Below the pieces are notes generated by a model. That model was not told the origin of the DNA, did no database searches, and saw only the letters and a program-made list of their open reading frames with translations. From a bacterium (GTDB taxonomy: Bacteria; Sysuimicrobiota; Sysuimicrobiia; Sysuimicrobiales; Segetimicrobiaceae), in contig DATGFS010000038.1 of assembly GCA_035308905.1 (NCBI GenBank), positions 48,800-112,799 of the forward strand: a stretch of 64,000 nucleotides of DNA. Direction: 5' to 3'. Shown here one piece after another: positions 16,641-25,279 of this stretch. Position 1 is the stretch's first letter. Each line of letters starts with the position of its first letter. The position numbers and the translations under genes were made by a program.

Positions 16641-18338
16641 CTATCGCGCCACCGACCACGCCTGCGCGTTCCAGGCGAGATTTTCCCAGACGTTCGTGAC
16701 CCAACCCTGCAGCCGGTCGCGGTAGGCGCTGATCGTGGTCCGGCTGTAGAGATAGATATGCGGCCGGTCCGCGACGATCTGATGCATCGCGTCGCAGTAC
16801 GCCGCGCGCCGCACCCCGAGATCCGCCGACGAGGCCGCCTTCTTCACGTCCGCGTCCACCTGCGGGTTCGCATAGCGCGCGTAATTGAAGCCGTCGCCGC
16901 CGTTCTGCGCCGTCGGCATTTTCCACGAGGCGAAGTAACCTTCGACCTGCGACTGCGGGTCCACGTCGGGGTTCGTCGTGTACATGACGACGTCGAAATG
17001 GCCGTGCTTGCGGAACGCGCCGCTCGCCCACGACCCGAACAGCACCGGCGACGGGACGTTCTCGATGTAGAACTCGAGGCCGATCGTCCGCATGTACTCG
17101 ATGATCAGCTGCTCGGCCTCTTCGCGGAGCTTGTTGCCGGTCGTCGTCTGCAGCTTCAGGCGGAGCCGCGTGCCGTCCTTTGCGTAGCGCGCGCCCTTCG
17201 CGACGCGGATGCCGTCCGGACCCGGGACCCAGCCGGATTCTTGTAAGAGTGCCCGCGCCCGCGGGGGATTGTACGTGCTGATCGGCGTATCGCACTCCGC
17301 CCAGCCGATGTGCAGCTCGTTGGTCCCGACGGTCGCCAAACCGTAGAGCAGCTTGCTCGTGATCTCACGCTTGTTGATGCCGAGCTCGATCGCCTCGCGC
17401 ACGCGCGGGTCGCCGAGGATCGGGTGCGGATGCTGCTTCACCGCGGCGGCGTCCGGGCCGTCGAGGGACGGGTCCGCGAAGTTAAGCAGAAGACGCTCGG
17501 CGAAGGGACCCGGCGCGGCGGCGATCTTCACGCCCGACGCGCCCTTGAGCTCCGGGACGTCCGATTCAATCAGGTCCCAGACAACGTCGACGTCGCCCGT
17601 CTTGATCAACTGCTTGCCGACTTCCCGGCTCGGCACGACGCGGATGATCACGCGGTCGAGGTAGGGCTGATCTTTGACGCGGTAATTCGGGTTGCGGACC
17701 AGCGTGATGTGGTCTCCGGACGCCCACTCTGTGACCATGAACGGCCCGGTACCGACCGGCTTGCGGTTGTACGGCCACTTCGTCATGTTGGCGGGATCGC
17801 CGGTGGCGTGCCGAGGCAGAATGTCGCCGAAGCGCGAGAGAAACGGCGCGTACAGCTGCTTGTACCGCACGACGGCGGTCTGCGGATTGGGACAGTCGAC
17901 GCTCTGGATCTGGTCGTAGCCGCTGGTGTAGATCGCGCCGCTCTTCGGGGTCGTGAGCACCTGCCACGTGAACTTCACGTCGTCGCAGGTCATCGGCTGC
18001 CCGTCGGACCACAGGACGCCGGGCCGCAGATGGTAGGTGATCGTCTTCCCGTCCGGGGACACCCCGCCGTTCTTCTGGTCCGGGACCTCGGCGGCGAGCT
18101 GCGGAATATACTTGCCGTCGGGCCCGACCCGCAGCAGCCCCTCGACCGTGAGAATCGTCACCTCGAAGGCGGCGGTCTGCGACGCGATCAGCGGGTTGAG
18201 GAGTTCGGGTTCCTGATAGAGGGCGATCGTGACCGTCCCGCCCCGCCGCGGCTGCTGCGACACGGCCGGCTGCGCGAGCAGCGCGACGACCGCCGCGAGA
18301 ACCGGCCATGCAAGAACCGAGATGCTCCAGCGTCTCAT
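16641..18338 (-). CDS. DppA-like peptide-binding protein (SBP family 5)
   Basis: Exported solute-binding protein of 565 residues, cluster C/SBP_bac_5. A Sec signal peptide (MRRWSISVLAWPVLAAVVAL) is probably cleaved after VSQ at about residue 28. Family blocks include YQEPELLNPLIASQT, YHLRPGVLWSDGQPMTCDDV, and KPVGTGPFMVTEWASGDHI. Upstream order and spacing show it starts the dppA-B-C-M81 operon. The start codon ATG 18338 touches the base of a leader hairpin that encloses the SD GGAGGGG, so translation may be controlled. Peptides are the commonest ligands, but sugars or nickel also occur. Confidence 0.92.
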   Translation of the reverse strand: MRRWSISVLAWPVLAAVVALLAQPAVSQQPRRGGTVTIALYQEPELLNPLIASQTAAFEVTILTVEGLLRVGPDGKYIPQLAAEVPDQKNGGVSPDGKTITYHLRPGVLWSDGQPMTCDDVKFTWQVLTTPKSGAIYTSGYDQIQSVDCPNPQTAVVRYKQLYAPFLSRFGDILPRHATGDPANMTKWPYNRKPVGTGPFMVTEWASGDHITLVRNPNYRVKDQPYLDRVIIRVVPSREVGKQLIKTGDVDVVWDLIESDVPELKGASGVKIAAAPGPFAERLLLNFADPSLDGPDAAAVKQHPHPILGDPRVREAIELGINKREITSKLLYGLATVGTNELHIGWAECDTPISTYNPPRARALLQESGWVPGPDGIRVAKGARYAKDGTRLRLKLQTTTGNKLREEAEQLIIEYMRTIGLEFYIENVPSPVLFGSWASGAFRKHGHFDVVMYTTNPDVDPQSQVEGYFASWKMPTAQNGGDGFNYARYANPQVDADVKKAASSADLGVRRAAYCDAMHQIVADRPHIYLYSRTTISAYRDRLQGWVTNVWENLAWNAQAWSVAR

Positions 18339-18378
18339 CCGAACGTCACCCCTCCGAAAAGTGGAGGTTCGCGTTCGG
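18339..18378 (-). promoter_or_regulatory. Two-part leader hairpin sequestering the SD of the dppA-like gene
   Basis: Read on the minus strand, CCGAACG (18378-18372) can pair with CGTTCGG (18345-18339), which ends directly before the ATG at 18338. Inside it, CCTCC (18367-18363) pairs with GGAGG (18355-18351) of the SD, with a 7-nt loop ACTTTTC. The internal loops are four and five bases. So both the SD and the bases before the start codon are paired. This has the shape of a translational control element such as an RNA thermometer or protein/ligand-responsive leader. The pairing is seen; regulation is inferred. Confidence 0.55.
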
Positions 18379-18414
18379 TGCGGCGGGGGTGTTTCCTTCA
18401 GACCGGCCCGGAAT

Positions 18415-19383
18415 CTAGGGGATCAACAGCACCTTCCCGGCGGTGACCCGGCTCGCGAGCGCCTTGTGCGCCTCGGCCGCCTGGACCAGCGGGAACGTCC
18501 GGTCGATCCTGACCTTGATCCGGCCCGCGGCGATCCACCCCAGCACATCGCCGGCCCGCTTCGCGTACTCTTCGCGCGTCAGCATGTAATCGCGCGACGT
18601 CGGCCGCGTCAGGAACAGCGAGCCCTTTTGATTGAGCACCTGGATGTCGACCGGCGGGACCACCCCGCTCGATTGGCCGAACGCGACGAGATAACCGCGG
18701 GGCGCGAGACAGTTCATGCTCTTATCGAACGTGGTCTTGCCGACGGAATCGTAGACGACCTGCACGCCGCGCCCGCCGGTGATGCGCTTCGTCTCCGCCT
18801 CGAAGTCCTGCTGCTCGTACAAGATCACGTGGTCGGCGCCGGCCCCGCGCGCGAGCGCCGCTTTCGCCTCGGTCGAGACCGTACCGATGAGCTTGGCGCC
18901 GCGCATCTTCGCCATCTGGGTGAGCAGCAGCCCGACGCCCCCGGCCGCGGCATGAAGCAGCGCGGTGTCCGCCGGCCCGAGCGGGTAGGTCGAGTGGGTC
19001 AGATAGTGGGCGGTGATGCCCTGGAGCATCGCGGCGGCCGCCGTCTTGGTCTCGACGCCGGCGGGCAGCTTCACGAGGCGCGCCGCGGGCGCCACGGCGT
19101 GCGTCGCGTAGGCGCCGAGCACGCCCGTGTAGGCGACCCGGTCGCCGGGCTTGACGTCCGCGACCTCGCGGCCGACCGAGTCCACCACGCCCGCCGCCTC
19201 GCTGCCGGCCGTGAACGGCAGGGACATTTTGTAGATGCCCTCGCGCTGATAGATGTCGACGAAATTGACGCCGATCGCCTCGATCCGGACGAGCGCCTCG
19301 GCGGGACCGGGCGCCGGCGTGGGCAGTTCTTCGAACGTCAAGACCTCCGGTCCCCCGGACTGATGCACGCGGACGGCGTTCAT
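18415..19383 (-). CDS. NADPH:quinone oxidoreductase (zeta-crystallin-like MDR)
   Basis: Zinc-free medium-chain reductase of 322 residues. The N-terminal domain has the quinone-oxidoreductase pattern GVNFVDIYQREGIYK and LPFTAGSEAAGVV. The Rossmann motif is LLHAAAGGVGLLLTQMAK and the cofactor strand is VVYDSVGKTTFDKS. Zinc-binding Cys clusters of alcohol dehydrogenases are absent. It reduces quinones or related electrophiles by analogy with QorA. It follows the aldehyde dehydrogenase gene by 33 bp on the same strand, so the two may form a redox pair. Confidence 0.92.
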   Translation of the reverse strand: MNAVRVHQSGGPEVLTFEELPTPAPGPAEALVRIEAIGVNFVDIYQREGIYKMSLPFTAGSEAAGVVDSVGREVADVKPGDRVAYTGVLGAYATHAVAPAARLVKLPAGVETKTAAAAMLQGITAHYLTHSTYPLGPADTALLHAAAGGVGLLLTQMAKMRGAKLIGTVSTEAKAALARGAGADHVILYEQQDFEAETKRITGGRGVQVVYDSVGKTTFDKSMNCLAPRGYLVAFGQSSGVVPPVDIQVLNQKGSLFLTRPTSRDYMLTREEYAKRAGDVLGWIAAGRIKVRIDRTFPLVQAAEAHKALASRVTAGKVLLIP

Positions 19384-19416
19384 ACGTATCGCTCCTCGAT
19401 CATGCCATCGCTCCGC

Positions 19417-20838
19417 CTACGACAGGTGGAACACCACCATCTTCAGCTCGGTCATCTCCTGAACCGCGTACTTGGGGCCTTCCTTGCCGAAGCCGCTCTC
19501 CTTGAGGCCGCCGTAGGGCATGAGATCGACCCGCCACTGCGGACCCCAGTTGATGTGGATGTTGCCGGACTCGACCTCGCGGGCGAACTTCATCGCCCAG
19601 TTGACGTTCTGGGTGAAGACGCCGGCCGAGAGCCCGTAGTTGCTGTCGTTCGCCATCGCGATCGCGTCGTCGATGGTGTCGACCGGCGTCACGGCGACCG
19701 CGGGCCCGAACAGCTCGCTGCGGGAGACGCGCATGTCGGGCTTCACGTCGGCGAGGATGGTGGGCGCGTACACGGCCCCCTGCCGCTCGCCGCCGGTCAC
19801 GAGGCGCGCGCCCCCGGCGACCGCCTCCTTGACCCACGACTCGACGCGCTTCGCGTCGGACTCGCGGACCATCGGCCCCATCTTCACGCCTTCCGAGAGC
19901 GGGTTGCCGGTGCTGATCGCCGAGACCTTCGCCTTGAGCGCGTTGAGGAAGTCGCCGTAGATCGCCTTCAATGGTATGACGCGCTGCGTGCTGATGCAGA
20001 CCTGGCCGGCGTTGGCGTAGCCGGTCGCGGCGATCGCCGCGGCGACCTTCTCGAGATCGGCGTCGGGCATGACGATCGCCGGGGCGTTGCTGCCGAGCTC
20101 CATCGTCACCTTCTTGAGGCCGGCGGTCTTGCAGATCCGCTCGCCGACGTCGCGGCTGCCGGTGAAGGTGATCTTGCGCACGCGCGGATCCGCGCAGAGC
20201 TTGTCGCCGATCTCACCGCCGCTGCCGGTGAGGCATTGGATTCCGTCCGCCGGCACGCCGGCGTCGAGCAGTACCTGCGTGAGTTTGAGCGCGGACAGCG
20301 GTGTGTCGGTCGCCGGTTTCAAGATCACGGCGTTCCCGCCGGCGAGCGCCGGTCCCACCTTGTGCGTGACCAGGTGCAGCGGGAAGTTGAACGGGCTGAT
20401 GCCGACGACCACGCCGCACGGCACCCGCAGCGTGAAGCCCATCTGGGTGGCCGAGGTCACGCCGGGCGCGCCGTCGAGCGGCACCACCTCGCTGCCGAGC
20501 CGCTTCGCCTCTTCCGCGGAGAGGACCAGGATCTCCGTGGCGCGCGCGACCTCGACCCGCGACTCGGCGAGGATCTTCCCCTCCTCGAGCGTGATCGTCT
20601 TGGCGAAGTCCTCGGTCCGCGCCGTCAGGAGCTCCGCCGCCTTCTTGAGGATCTGCGCCCGCTGGTAGCCGCTGAGCGCCCGCATCGCCTTGGCCCCGCG
20701 CGCCGCCGTCTGCAGGGCGCGCTCAACGTCGTCGGCGTCGCCCTTCGGGACCGTATCGACCGTCGAGCCGTCGAACGGGTTGATGACGGGGATGGTCTGA
20801 CGCTTGTCGATCCATTCCGTGCCGACGTACATCTTCAT
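19417..20838 (-). CDS. NAD(P)-dependent aldehyde dehydrogenase
   Basis: Aldehyde dehydrogenase superfamily protein of 473 residues. The cofactor region is PCGVVVGISPFNFPLHLV and KPATDTPLSALKL, the general base Glu lies in TMELGSNAP, and the catalytic Cys is in NAGQVCISTQR. The C-terminus ends with PYGGLKESGFGKEGPKYA. It resembles the lactaldehyde, non-phosphorylating glyceraldehyde-3-phosphate and phosphonoacetaldehyde group; the substrate is not decidable. Start ATG 20838 is preceded by GGGAGG. The frame is open further upstream but that part overlaps the DUF3105 gene and has no family similarity. Confidence 0.93.
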   Translation of the reverse strand: MKMYVGTEWIDKRQTIPVINPFDGSTVDTVPKGDADDVERALQTAARGAKAMRALSGYQRAQILKKAAELLTARTEDFAKTITLEEGKILAESRVEVARATEILVLSAEEAKRLGSEVVPLDGAPGVTSATQMGFTLRVPCGVVVGISPFNFPLHLVTHKVGPALAGGNAVILKPATDTPLSALKLTQVLLDAGVPADGIQCLTGSGGEIGDKLCADPRVRKITFTGSRDVGERICKTAGLKKVTMELGSNAPAIVMPDADLEKVAAAIAATGYANAGQVCISTQRVIPLKAIYGDFLNALKAKVSAISTGNPLSEGVKMGPMVRESDAKRVESWVKEAVAGGARLVTGGERQGAVYAPTILADVKPDMRVSRSELFGPAVAVTPVDTIDDAIAMANDSNYGLSAGVFTQNVNWAMKFAREVESGNIHINWGPQWRVDLMPYGGLKESGFGKEGPKYAVQEMTELKMVVFHLS

Positions 20839-20872
20839 GGCTGGCCTCCCAAGATGGGGCGGTAACTGCCCG

Positions 20873-21523
20873 TTACGGGATGTCTTCCCGGCCGTGATCC
20901 ACGTGTTCCTTGTAGAACCGGAGCGCGGTCGCGCGGTCGTACGAATCCATCTGCAGCCGCCAGTCCCATGACAGGACGGCATAGGGGTGGGGCATGTCCG
21001 GATAGGACACAATCAAGAGCTTGACGTTGCCGTACTTGCTCTTCGGGAATTCCTTCACCATCCGGTCGAACTCCGCGAGTCGCTCGGCCGGGACCGGCGG
21101 CTTGTACAGCAAGACGATGTAGCCGTGCTCGAGGCTGTGCACCCAAAAACCGGTCTGCAGGCCGTTCGGGTAGACGCCGGCCGGCGCGGGAAACGGGTAG
21201 TGTGGACCGGATGCCGGCGGGTTCGCCTTGTAGTGAATTTGCGACCCCACGGCGACGTGATCGTATCCCTCGTCGGGAAGCTGCTGGCCGAGCATCGGGC
21301 CGGCCGGCGTCTGCGACTGCACGTGCCTGGCCGCCGTCCACCACACGCCGGCGGCGCCGAAGATCACGACCGCCGCGCCGGCGATCCACCAGCTGGACGA
21401 CCGCCGCGGCCGCGCGGGATTCTGGGCGCCCGGGGATCCCCGGCCGGCGCGGGACGCTCCGGCGATCGCCGCGCGGCGCTGGACGCGGGAGAGGTGCGTC
21501 GGACTCTGCGACAGTTTCGTCAC
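20873..21523 (-). CDS. DUF3105 family membrane-anchored protein
   Basis: Protein of 216 residues. A basic cytoplasmic N-terminus of about 44 residues precedes one membrane span (WWIAGAAVVIFGAAGVWW, about 45-62). The extracytoplasmic DUF3105 domain carries the conserved HY-P and HSLEHG elements (NPPASGPHYPFPAPAGVY; FWVHSLEHGYIVLLYKP), whose His residues suggest a metal site. Function is unknown in the family. The SD AAAGGAG overlaps the annotated GTG (21523) and lies eight bases before an in-frame CTG at codon 4, so the true start is uncertain. It is 34 bp upstream of the aldehyde dehydrogenase gene. Confidence 0.8.
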   Translation of the reverse strand: MTKLSQSPTHLSRVQRRAAIAGASRAGRGSPGAQNPARPRRSSSWWIAGAAVVIFGAAGVWWTAARHVQSQTPAGPMLGQQLPDEGYDHVAVGSQIHYKANPPASGPHYPFPAPAGVYPNGLQTGFWVHSLEHGYIVLLYKPPVPAERLAEFDRMVKEFPKSKYGNVKLLIVSYPDMPHPYAVLSWDWRLQMDSYDRATALRFYKEHVDHGREDIP

Positions 21524-21757
21524 TCCTTTGAAAGAACCCGGTGTGGTGAGAAGCGGTGCCCTTCAATATTACTATGCGGCGGCCGTCTACGGCGCCGCGT
21601 CGCGTTCGATCGCAGGCGGCGCCGGCGGCCCGGCTGGAGCCTCGCGAGGCCCTCGCTGTAGATTGTGAAGATGCGGAGGTTCATGAGGTTTACAGGCGAG
21701 GACGGGGTAAATACGCGGCACAACATTTCACGCCAATCGCATAAGGGGGTAGAAGCA

Positions 21758-22273
21758 ATGCGTCGCCTCACGAGCTACGTGCTCGCGCTGGGCGCGGTCG
21801 TCGCGCTGGCCACGGCCGGGGCAGCTCAGGGCTCGGCCGTCGTCCCGGGGAAGGGAGTCGGCGACTACCAGCTCGGGCAGGCGCTTGATCCGCTGGTGTC
21901 CTCGCTCGGACCGCTGCACTCATCGGACGATCTGCCGTCGGGGACCATGACCGGCTACTACTGGCCGCTCAAGCGGATCGGCGTCATCGCCCAGAAGGAT
22001 TCCAAGCGGGTCGTCGCGCTGGTCGTCTCCCTCGATGACACCTATAGAACCGACCGCGGCGTCGCGATCGGTTCGGACATCAGCGCCTTTCGCAACGCGT
22101 ACGGCAAGGAAGACAGCATCGACCAGCATCAGGACGACAGCACGTATGTCTACAACAAGCTCGGCATCGCGTTCGTGGTAGACGACGGCGGGGCGCTGGA
22201 TCAGCGGGTCTCGCTGATCTACGTCTTCGCGCCCGGCCAGTACACCAGCATCTTCACCACGCAGGGCGACTAG
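21758..22273 (+). CDS. Small secreted protein of unknown function
   Basis: Protein of 171 residues with a clear Sec signal peptide (MRRLTSYVLALGAVVALATA), cleavage likely after AAQ or QGS around residues 24-28. The mature part begins VVPGKGVGDYQLGQALDPLV and includes YYWPLKRIGVIAQ, TYRTDRGVAIGSDI and a Tyr/Val-rich end. The G-x-GxxxLG pattern near the N-terminus recalls repeats in other secreted proteins where it marks a conserved small domain. I do not recognise a function. ATG 21758 has AAGGGGG at proper spacing. It is flanked downstream by two hairpins and is its own transcription unit. Confidence 0.78.
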   Translation: MRRLTSYVLALGAVVALATAGAAQGSAVVPGKGVGDYQLGQALDPLVSSLGPLHSSDDLPSGTMTGYYWPLKRIGVIAQKDSKRVVALVVSLDDTYRTDRGVAIGSDISAFRNAYGKEDSIDQHQDDSTYVYNKLGIAFVVDDGGALDQRVSLIYVFAPGQYTSIFTTQGD

Positions 22274-22292
22274 AGGTTCGCGAAAACCGCGC

Positions 22293-22323
22293 ACCCCGCC
22301 GACCGGTGCCGGCGCGGCGGGGT
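22293..22323 (+). repeat. Hairpin without T-tract after the secreted-protein gene
   Basis: ACCCCGCC (22293-22300) pairs with GGCGGGGT (22316-22323) across a 15-nt loop, 20 bp after the stop codon. It is followed by CAATACG, not a T-tract, and precedes a better terminator hairpin. It may stabilise the mRNA 3' end. Confidence 0.4.
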
Positions 22324-22331
22324 CAATACGA

Positions 22332-22360
22332 GAAGCCGCCGCGCCGGCGGCTTCTTGTGT
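22332..22360 (+). terminator. Intrinsic terminator of the secreted-protein gene
   Basis: A perfect 9-bp stem GAAGCCGCC/GGCGGCTTC (22332-22340 with 22346-22354) closes a 5-nt loop and is followed by TTGTGT. It separates this gene from the convergent SDR gene. The T-tract is short, so termination strength is moderate. Confidence 0.65.
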
Positions 22361-22368
22361 TCGAGACC

Positions 22369-23109
22369 TCAGTACAGCCCGCCGTTCGCGTCCAGAATCG
22401 CGCCGTGCACGTGCCGGGCGCGCGGCGAGGCGGCAAAGACAATCACGTCCGCGATGTCGTCGGGCCGCGCCAGCCGGCGAAGCGGCGTGCGCTCCACGAT
22501 GGCGCGGCGCTCCGCCTCGTTCGTGTACCGGTCGAGCAGATCCGTTTCGGTGGGTCCCGGGCAGACGCAGTTGACCCGCACGCCCGTGCCGGCCAGCTCC
22601 GAGGCCAGGTGGCGCGTCAGTCCGATGAGCCCGTACTTCGAGCACGTGTACTGCGCGCCGTTGACGAGGCTGAGGCGCCGCCCGGCGATCGACGACACGA
22701 AGACGAGCGTGCCGTCGCGCCGCGCCAGCATCGCCGGCAGCAGGGCCTGCGCGCAGAAGAGCGCGCCCCGGAGGTTCACGTTGAGCACGCGGTCCCAGCG
22801 CTCTTCCGTGATCTCCAGCACCGGATCCGGAAAGCCGATGCCGGCGTTCGAGACGAGGACGTCGACGGCTTCGAATTCGCGCGCGGCCGCCTCCGCCATC
22901 GCCCGCACGGCCTCCCGATCCGCGACGTCGGCCGCGACCGCGAGCGCGCGCCCGCCCGCGGCCCGCACCGCCGCGGCGGTCTCCTCCGGCGGCGCGAGGT
23001 CGGCGGCGACGACGGCGGCGCCTTCGGCCGCGCACCGCACCGCCACGGCGCGGCCGATGCCGCGCCCCGCGCCGGTCACCAGCACCGTTTTCCCGGACAG
23101 GTCAGCCAC
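22369..23109 (-). CDS. SDR family oxidoreductase
   Basis: Classical short-chain dehydrogenase of 246 residues. The cofactor motif is VTGAGRGIGRAV, the structural motif is LVSNAGIG, and the catalytic residues are Ser in VSSIAGR and Tyr/Lys in YTCSKYGL. The C-terminal NCVCPGPTETDLLDRY block is typical of the family. It starts at GTG 23109, overlapping the stop of the enolase-superfamily gene by eight bases, so it is the third gene of an operon deacetylase, enolase-like, SDR. A dehydrogenation step on the product of the enolase-like enzyme is plausible. Confidence 0.9.
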   Translation of the reverse strand: MADLSGKTVLVTGAGRGIGRAVAVRCAAEGAAVVAADLAPPEETAAAVRAAGGRALAVAADVADREAVRAMAEAAAREFEAVDVLVSNAGIGFPDPVLEITEERWDRVLNVNLRGALFCAQALLPAMLARRDGTLVFVSSIAGRRLSLVNGAQYTCSKYGLIGLTRHLASELAGTGVRVNCVCPGPTETDLLDRYTNEAERRAIVERTPLRRLARPDDIADVIVFAASPRARHVHGAILDANGGLY

Positions 23110-24250
23110 GGCGCCCTCCGGCCGCGTCTGAGCCTGCGGCGCGGGCCAAAGATGCCCCTCCTGCGCGCCACCGTGCAAGCGCGTCCCAGTTGAACCGGAC
23201 GCCGTGTCCGGGCCGGGCGGGCGGCGTGAAGTACCCGTCCGCGGTGCAAATCGGCTCGTCGAGCGCCTCGAGCTCGGTCAGGTTGCCGCCGTCCAGGTCC
23301 TCGATCATCGAGGCGAGCCGGATCGCGCAGCAGAGCTGCCCCGACAGCTCGAGCACGAGATGCGGCGCCGTCGGGATGCCGTACCCCTCCGCGAGGTGCG
23401 CGATCTTGAGGAACGGCGTGATCCCGCCGACGCGCACGACGTCCGGCTGCACGACATCGACGGCGCCGTGGCGGAGAAACTCGTTGAACGCCGCGGGGGA
23501 GAACAGGTTCTCGCCGAGCGCGATCGGGCACCGGACCTGCGCCCGCAGCCAGGCGTGCCCGGCGACGTCCTCCGCGGGGAGCGGCTCCTCGATCCAATAC
23601 GGATCGTACGGCTCGAACCCGCGGATCCGCCGGACGGCCTCGCCCGCGGTCCACTTCTGGTTGGCGTCGAGCATCAGGATCGGGTCCGGGCCGATCTCCT
23701 CCCGCACCGCCCGCACGCGTTCGACGTCGGCGCGCGGATCGTCGGACCCCACCTTCATCTTGAAGGCCCGGAACCCGCGCGCCCGCCACCGGCGAAACTG
23801 CGCGAGCAGATCGGGGATCGGGAGGTTCAGGTTGATGCCGCTGCCGTACGCCTCTGCGCGGTCCCGGCTCCCGCCGAGCAGGCGGTAGAGCGGCTCGCCG
23901 GCCGCCTGAGCCTTGAGGTCCCACAGCGCGATGTCGACCGCGGACAAACCGAGCAGCGCGAGCCCGCCGGGCGCGGCGTCGCGCACCGTGCCGTGGAGGG
24001 TGTGCCACGTGCGCTCGACCAGCGCCGGGTCGAGCCCCGCGACGACCGGGAGGAGATCGTCGGTCAGGAACGCGGCGATCGCCGTCCCGCCCGCGCCGAC
24101 GGTAAAAGCCCACCCCACGCCCTCCTGCCCGGTGTCCGTGCGCAGGCGGGCCGTGATCAACTCGAAGACGCTGATCGTGTGGCTGGAGCTCTGCCAGGGT
24201 TCCCGCAGCCGGATCCGATAGCACGCCGCCTCGCCGCCGGTGACTTTCAT
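23102..24250 (-). CDS. Mandelate racemase / muconate lactonizing enzyme family protein
   Basis: Enolase-superfamily enzyme of 382 residues. The acid/base Lys pair is KMK in RAFKMKVGSDDP. Metal ligands are Asp in LMLDANQKW, Glu in WIEEPL and Glu in ALGENLF, and the C-terminal barrel has PHLVLELSG. The superfamily removes a proton alpha to a carboxylate, so the substrate should be a carboxylic acid, probably a sugar acid; the exact reaction (dehydration, racemisation or cycloisomerisation) is not decidable. Start ATG 24250 overlaps the deacetylase stop (ATGA). Confidence 0.9.
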   Translation of the reverse strand: MKVTGGEAACYRIRLREPWQSSSHTISVFELITARLRTDTGQEGVGWAFTVGAGGTAIAAFLTDDLLPVVAGLDPALVERTWHTLHGTVRDAAPGGLALLGLSAVDIALWDLKAQAAGEPLYRLLGGSRDRAEAYGSGINLNLPIPDLLAQFRRWRARGFRAFKMKVGSDDPRADVERVRAVREEIGPDPILMLDANQKWTAGEAVRRIRGFEPYDPYWIEEPLPAEDVAGHAWLRAQVRCPIALGENLFSPAAFNEFLRHGAVDVVQPDVVRVGGITPFLKIAHLAEGYGIPTAPHLVLELSGQLCCAIRLASMIEDLDGGNLTELEALDEPICTADGYFTPPARPGHGVRFNWDALARWRAGGASLARAAGSDAAGGRRG

Positions 24251-25155
24251 CGCGCCGTCCCCGGGACGCCGGCCGCCCCGGCCCCGGGCCCACGGCGTGA
24301 GCCGGAGTCGCCAGACGGGGCGGCGCCGCGGTCGCGCGAGGCGAATTCGTCGGCGGCCTCGTCCATCCGCAGAAAGGCCGCGCCGAGGTCGCGCGTGGCG
24401 TCGATGAGGCGCTCGAACGTCAGCATACGGTGGCCCCGGCCGGTGACCTGAGGGTGGAAGGTGTAGGTCAACACACCCCAGTCGGCGGCGCGCGCCATAT
24501 ACCGGAAGTCGTCGACCCAATTGTCGAGCACCCCGGCGGCGTGCATGAGCCCCGGCTGCAGACCGTTCGGACCGGACGCCCGCTCGAAGTGCGGATAGTC
24601 GTCAAGCGACCACGACACCGGCATCTCGATCAGCGGCGTCGGATCCCCCCAGCGCACCGCGCCGTCGGAACCGACCTCGTCGCCCTGCCGGGCGCGATAC
24701 GGCAGATGATCGTGCGCCATCATGCTGGAGTCGTAGACGAAGCCGTGCGAGAGCAGCAGGGGAATCGTGTGCGGACTCAGATCCCACGCCGGCGACCGGT
24801 AGCCGCGCGGGGCGCCGCCCGTGACCCGGGCGATCGCCTCCAGGCCGCGGACCAGCACGCGCTCCTCGTCGTCGCGAGACAGCGTGGCCGGCGGCTCGTG
24901 CAGGTACCCGTGATGCGCGATCTCGTGGCCCTCCGCGTGAACGCGCCGGCACGTCTCTGGATAGGTATCGAGCGTGTGGCCCGGGATGAACCAGGTCGCG
25001 GTGATGCGGCGGTCGCGCAGCAGATCGAGGATGCGCTCGGCGCCGACGACCCCGAACTCGCCGCGCGAGAGCGCGGTCGGCGTCGTCTGACCGCGCCGGA
25101 TCCAGATCGAGATCGCGTCGAAGTCGAACGTCAGGCAGACCAGGTGCCGCGCCAT
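24247..25155 (-). CDS. Polysaccharide deacetylase family protein
   Basis: NodB-homology (CE4-like) hydrolase of 302 residues. The catalytic-base motif is LTFDFDA near the N-terminus and the metal motif is HEIAHHGYLHE (H-x3-H). RGYRSPAWDLSPH supplies the substrate-binding Arg/Pro region. Length and the sequence around SWSLDDYPHFE resemble the group that includes cytoplasmic amide or cyclic-imide hydrolases and PgdA of Helicobacter rather than secreted chitin deacetylases. There is no signal peptide. It is first in an operon with the enolase-superfamily and SDR genes, suggesting small-molecule amide catabolism. Confidence 0.87.
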   Translation of the reverse strand: MARHLVCLTFDFDAISIWIRRGQTTPTALSRGEFGVVGAERILDLLRDRRITATWFIPGHTLDTYPETCRRVHAEGHEIAHHGYLHEPPATLSRDDEERVLVRGLEAIARVTGGAPRGYRSPAWDLSPHTIPLLLSHGFVYDSSMMAHDHLPYRARQGDEVGSDGAVRWGDPTPLIEMPVSWSLDDYPHFERASGPNGLQPGLMHAAGVLDNWVDDFRYMARAADWGVLTYTFHPQVTGRGHRMLTFERLIDATRDLGAAFLRMDEAADEFASRDRGAAPSGDSGSRRGPGAGAAGVPGTAR

Positions 25156-25206
25156 CGCTGCGCCCCCTTGAACAAGCCGCGTCCTGAAGTAACGCCCGCC
25201 TCAAGC

Positions 25207-25227
25207 ATTCGCCGGGAAGAGGCGAAT
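25207..25227. repeat. Hairpin between flavoprotein and deacetylase genes
   Basis: ATTCGCC (25207-25213) pairs with GGCGAAT (25221-25227) around a 7-nt loop within the 124-bp gap. A larger GC-only inverted repeat lies beside it at about 25230-25265. Neither has a proper T-tract on the minus strand. It may act as a weak terminator for the upstream flavoprotein gene. Confidence 0.3.
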
Positions 25228-25279
25228 TCTTGGGGCCCCGGGGCGGTGCCGTCGCCCGCCCGGGGCGCGAGCGCCGCGC

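Noticed and set aside
18229..20865. 878-codon plus-strand open frame
   Set aside because: Antisense shadow of the aldehyde dehydrogenase and quinone oxidoreductase genes.
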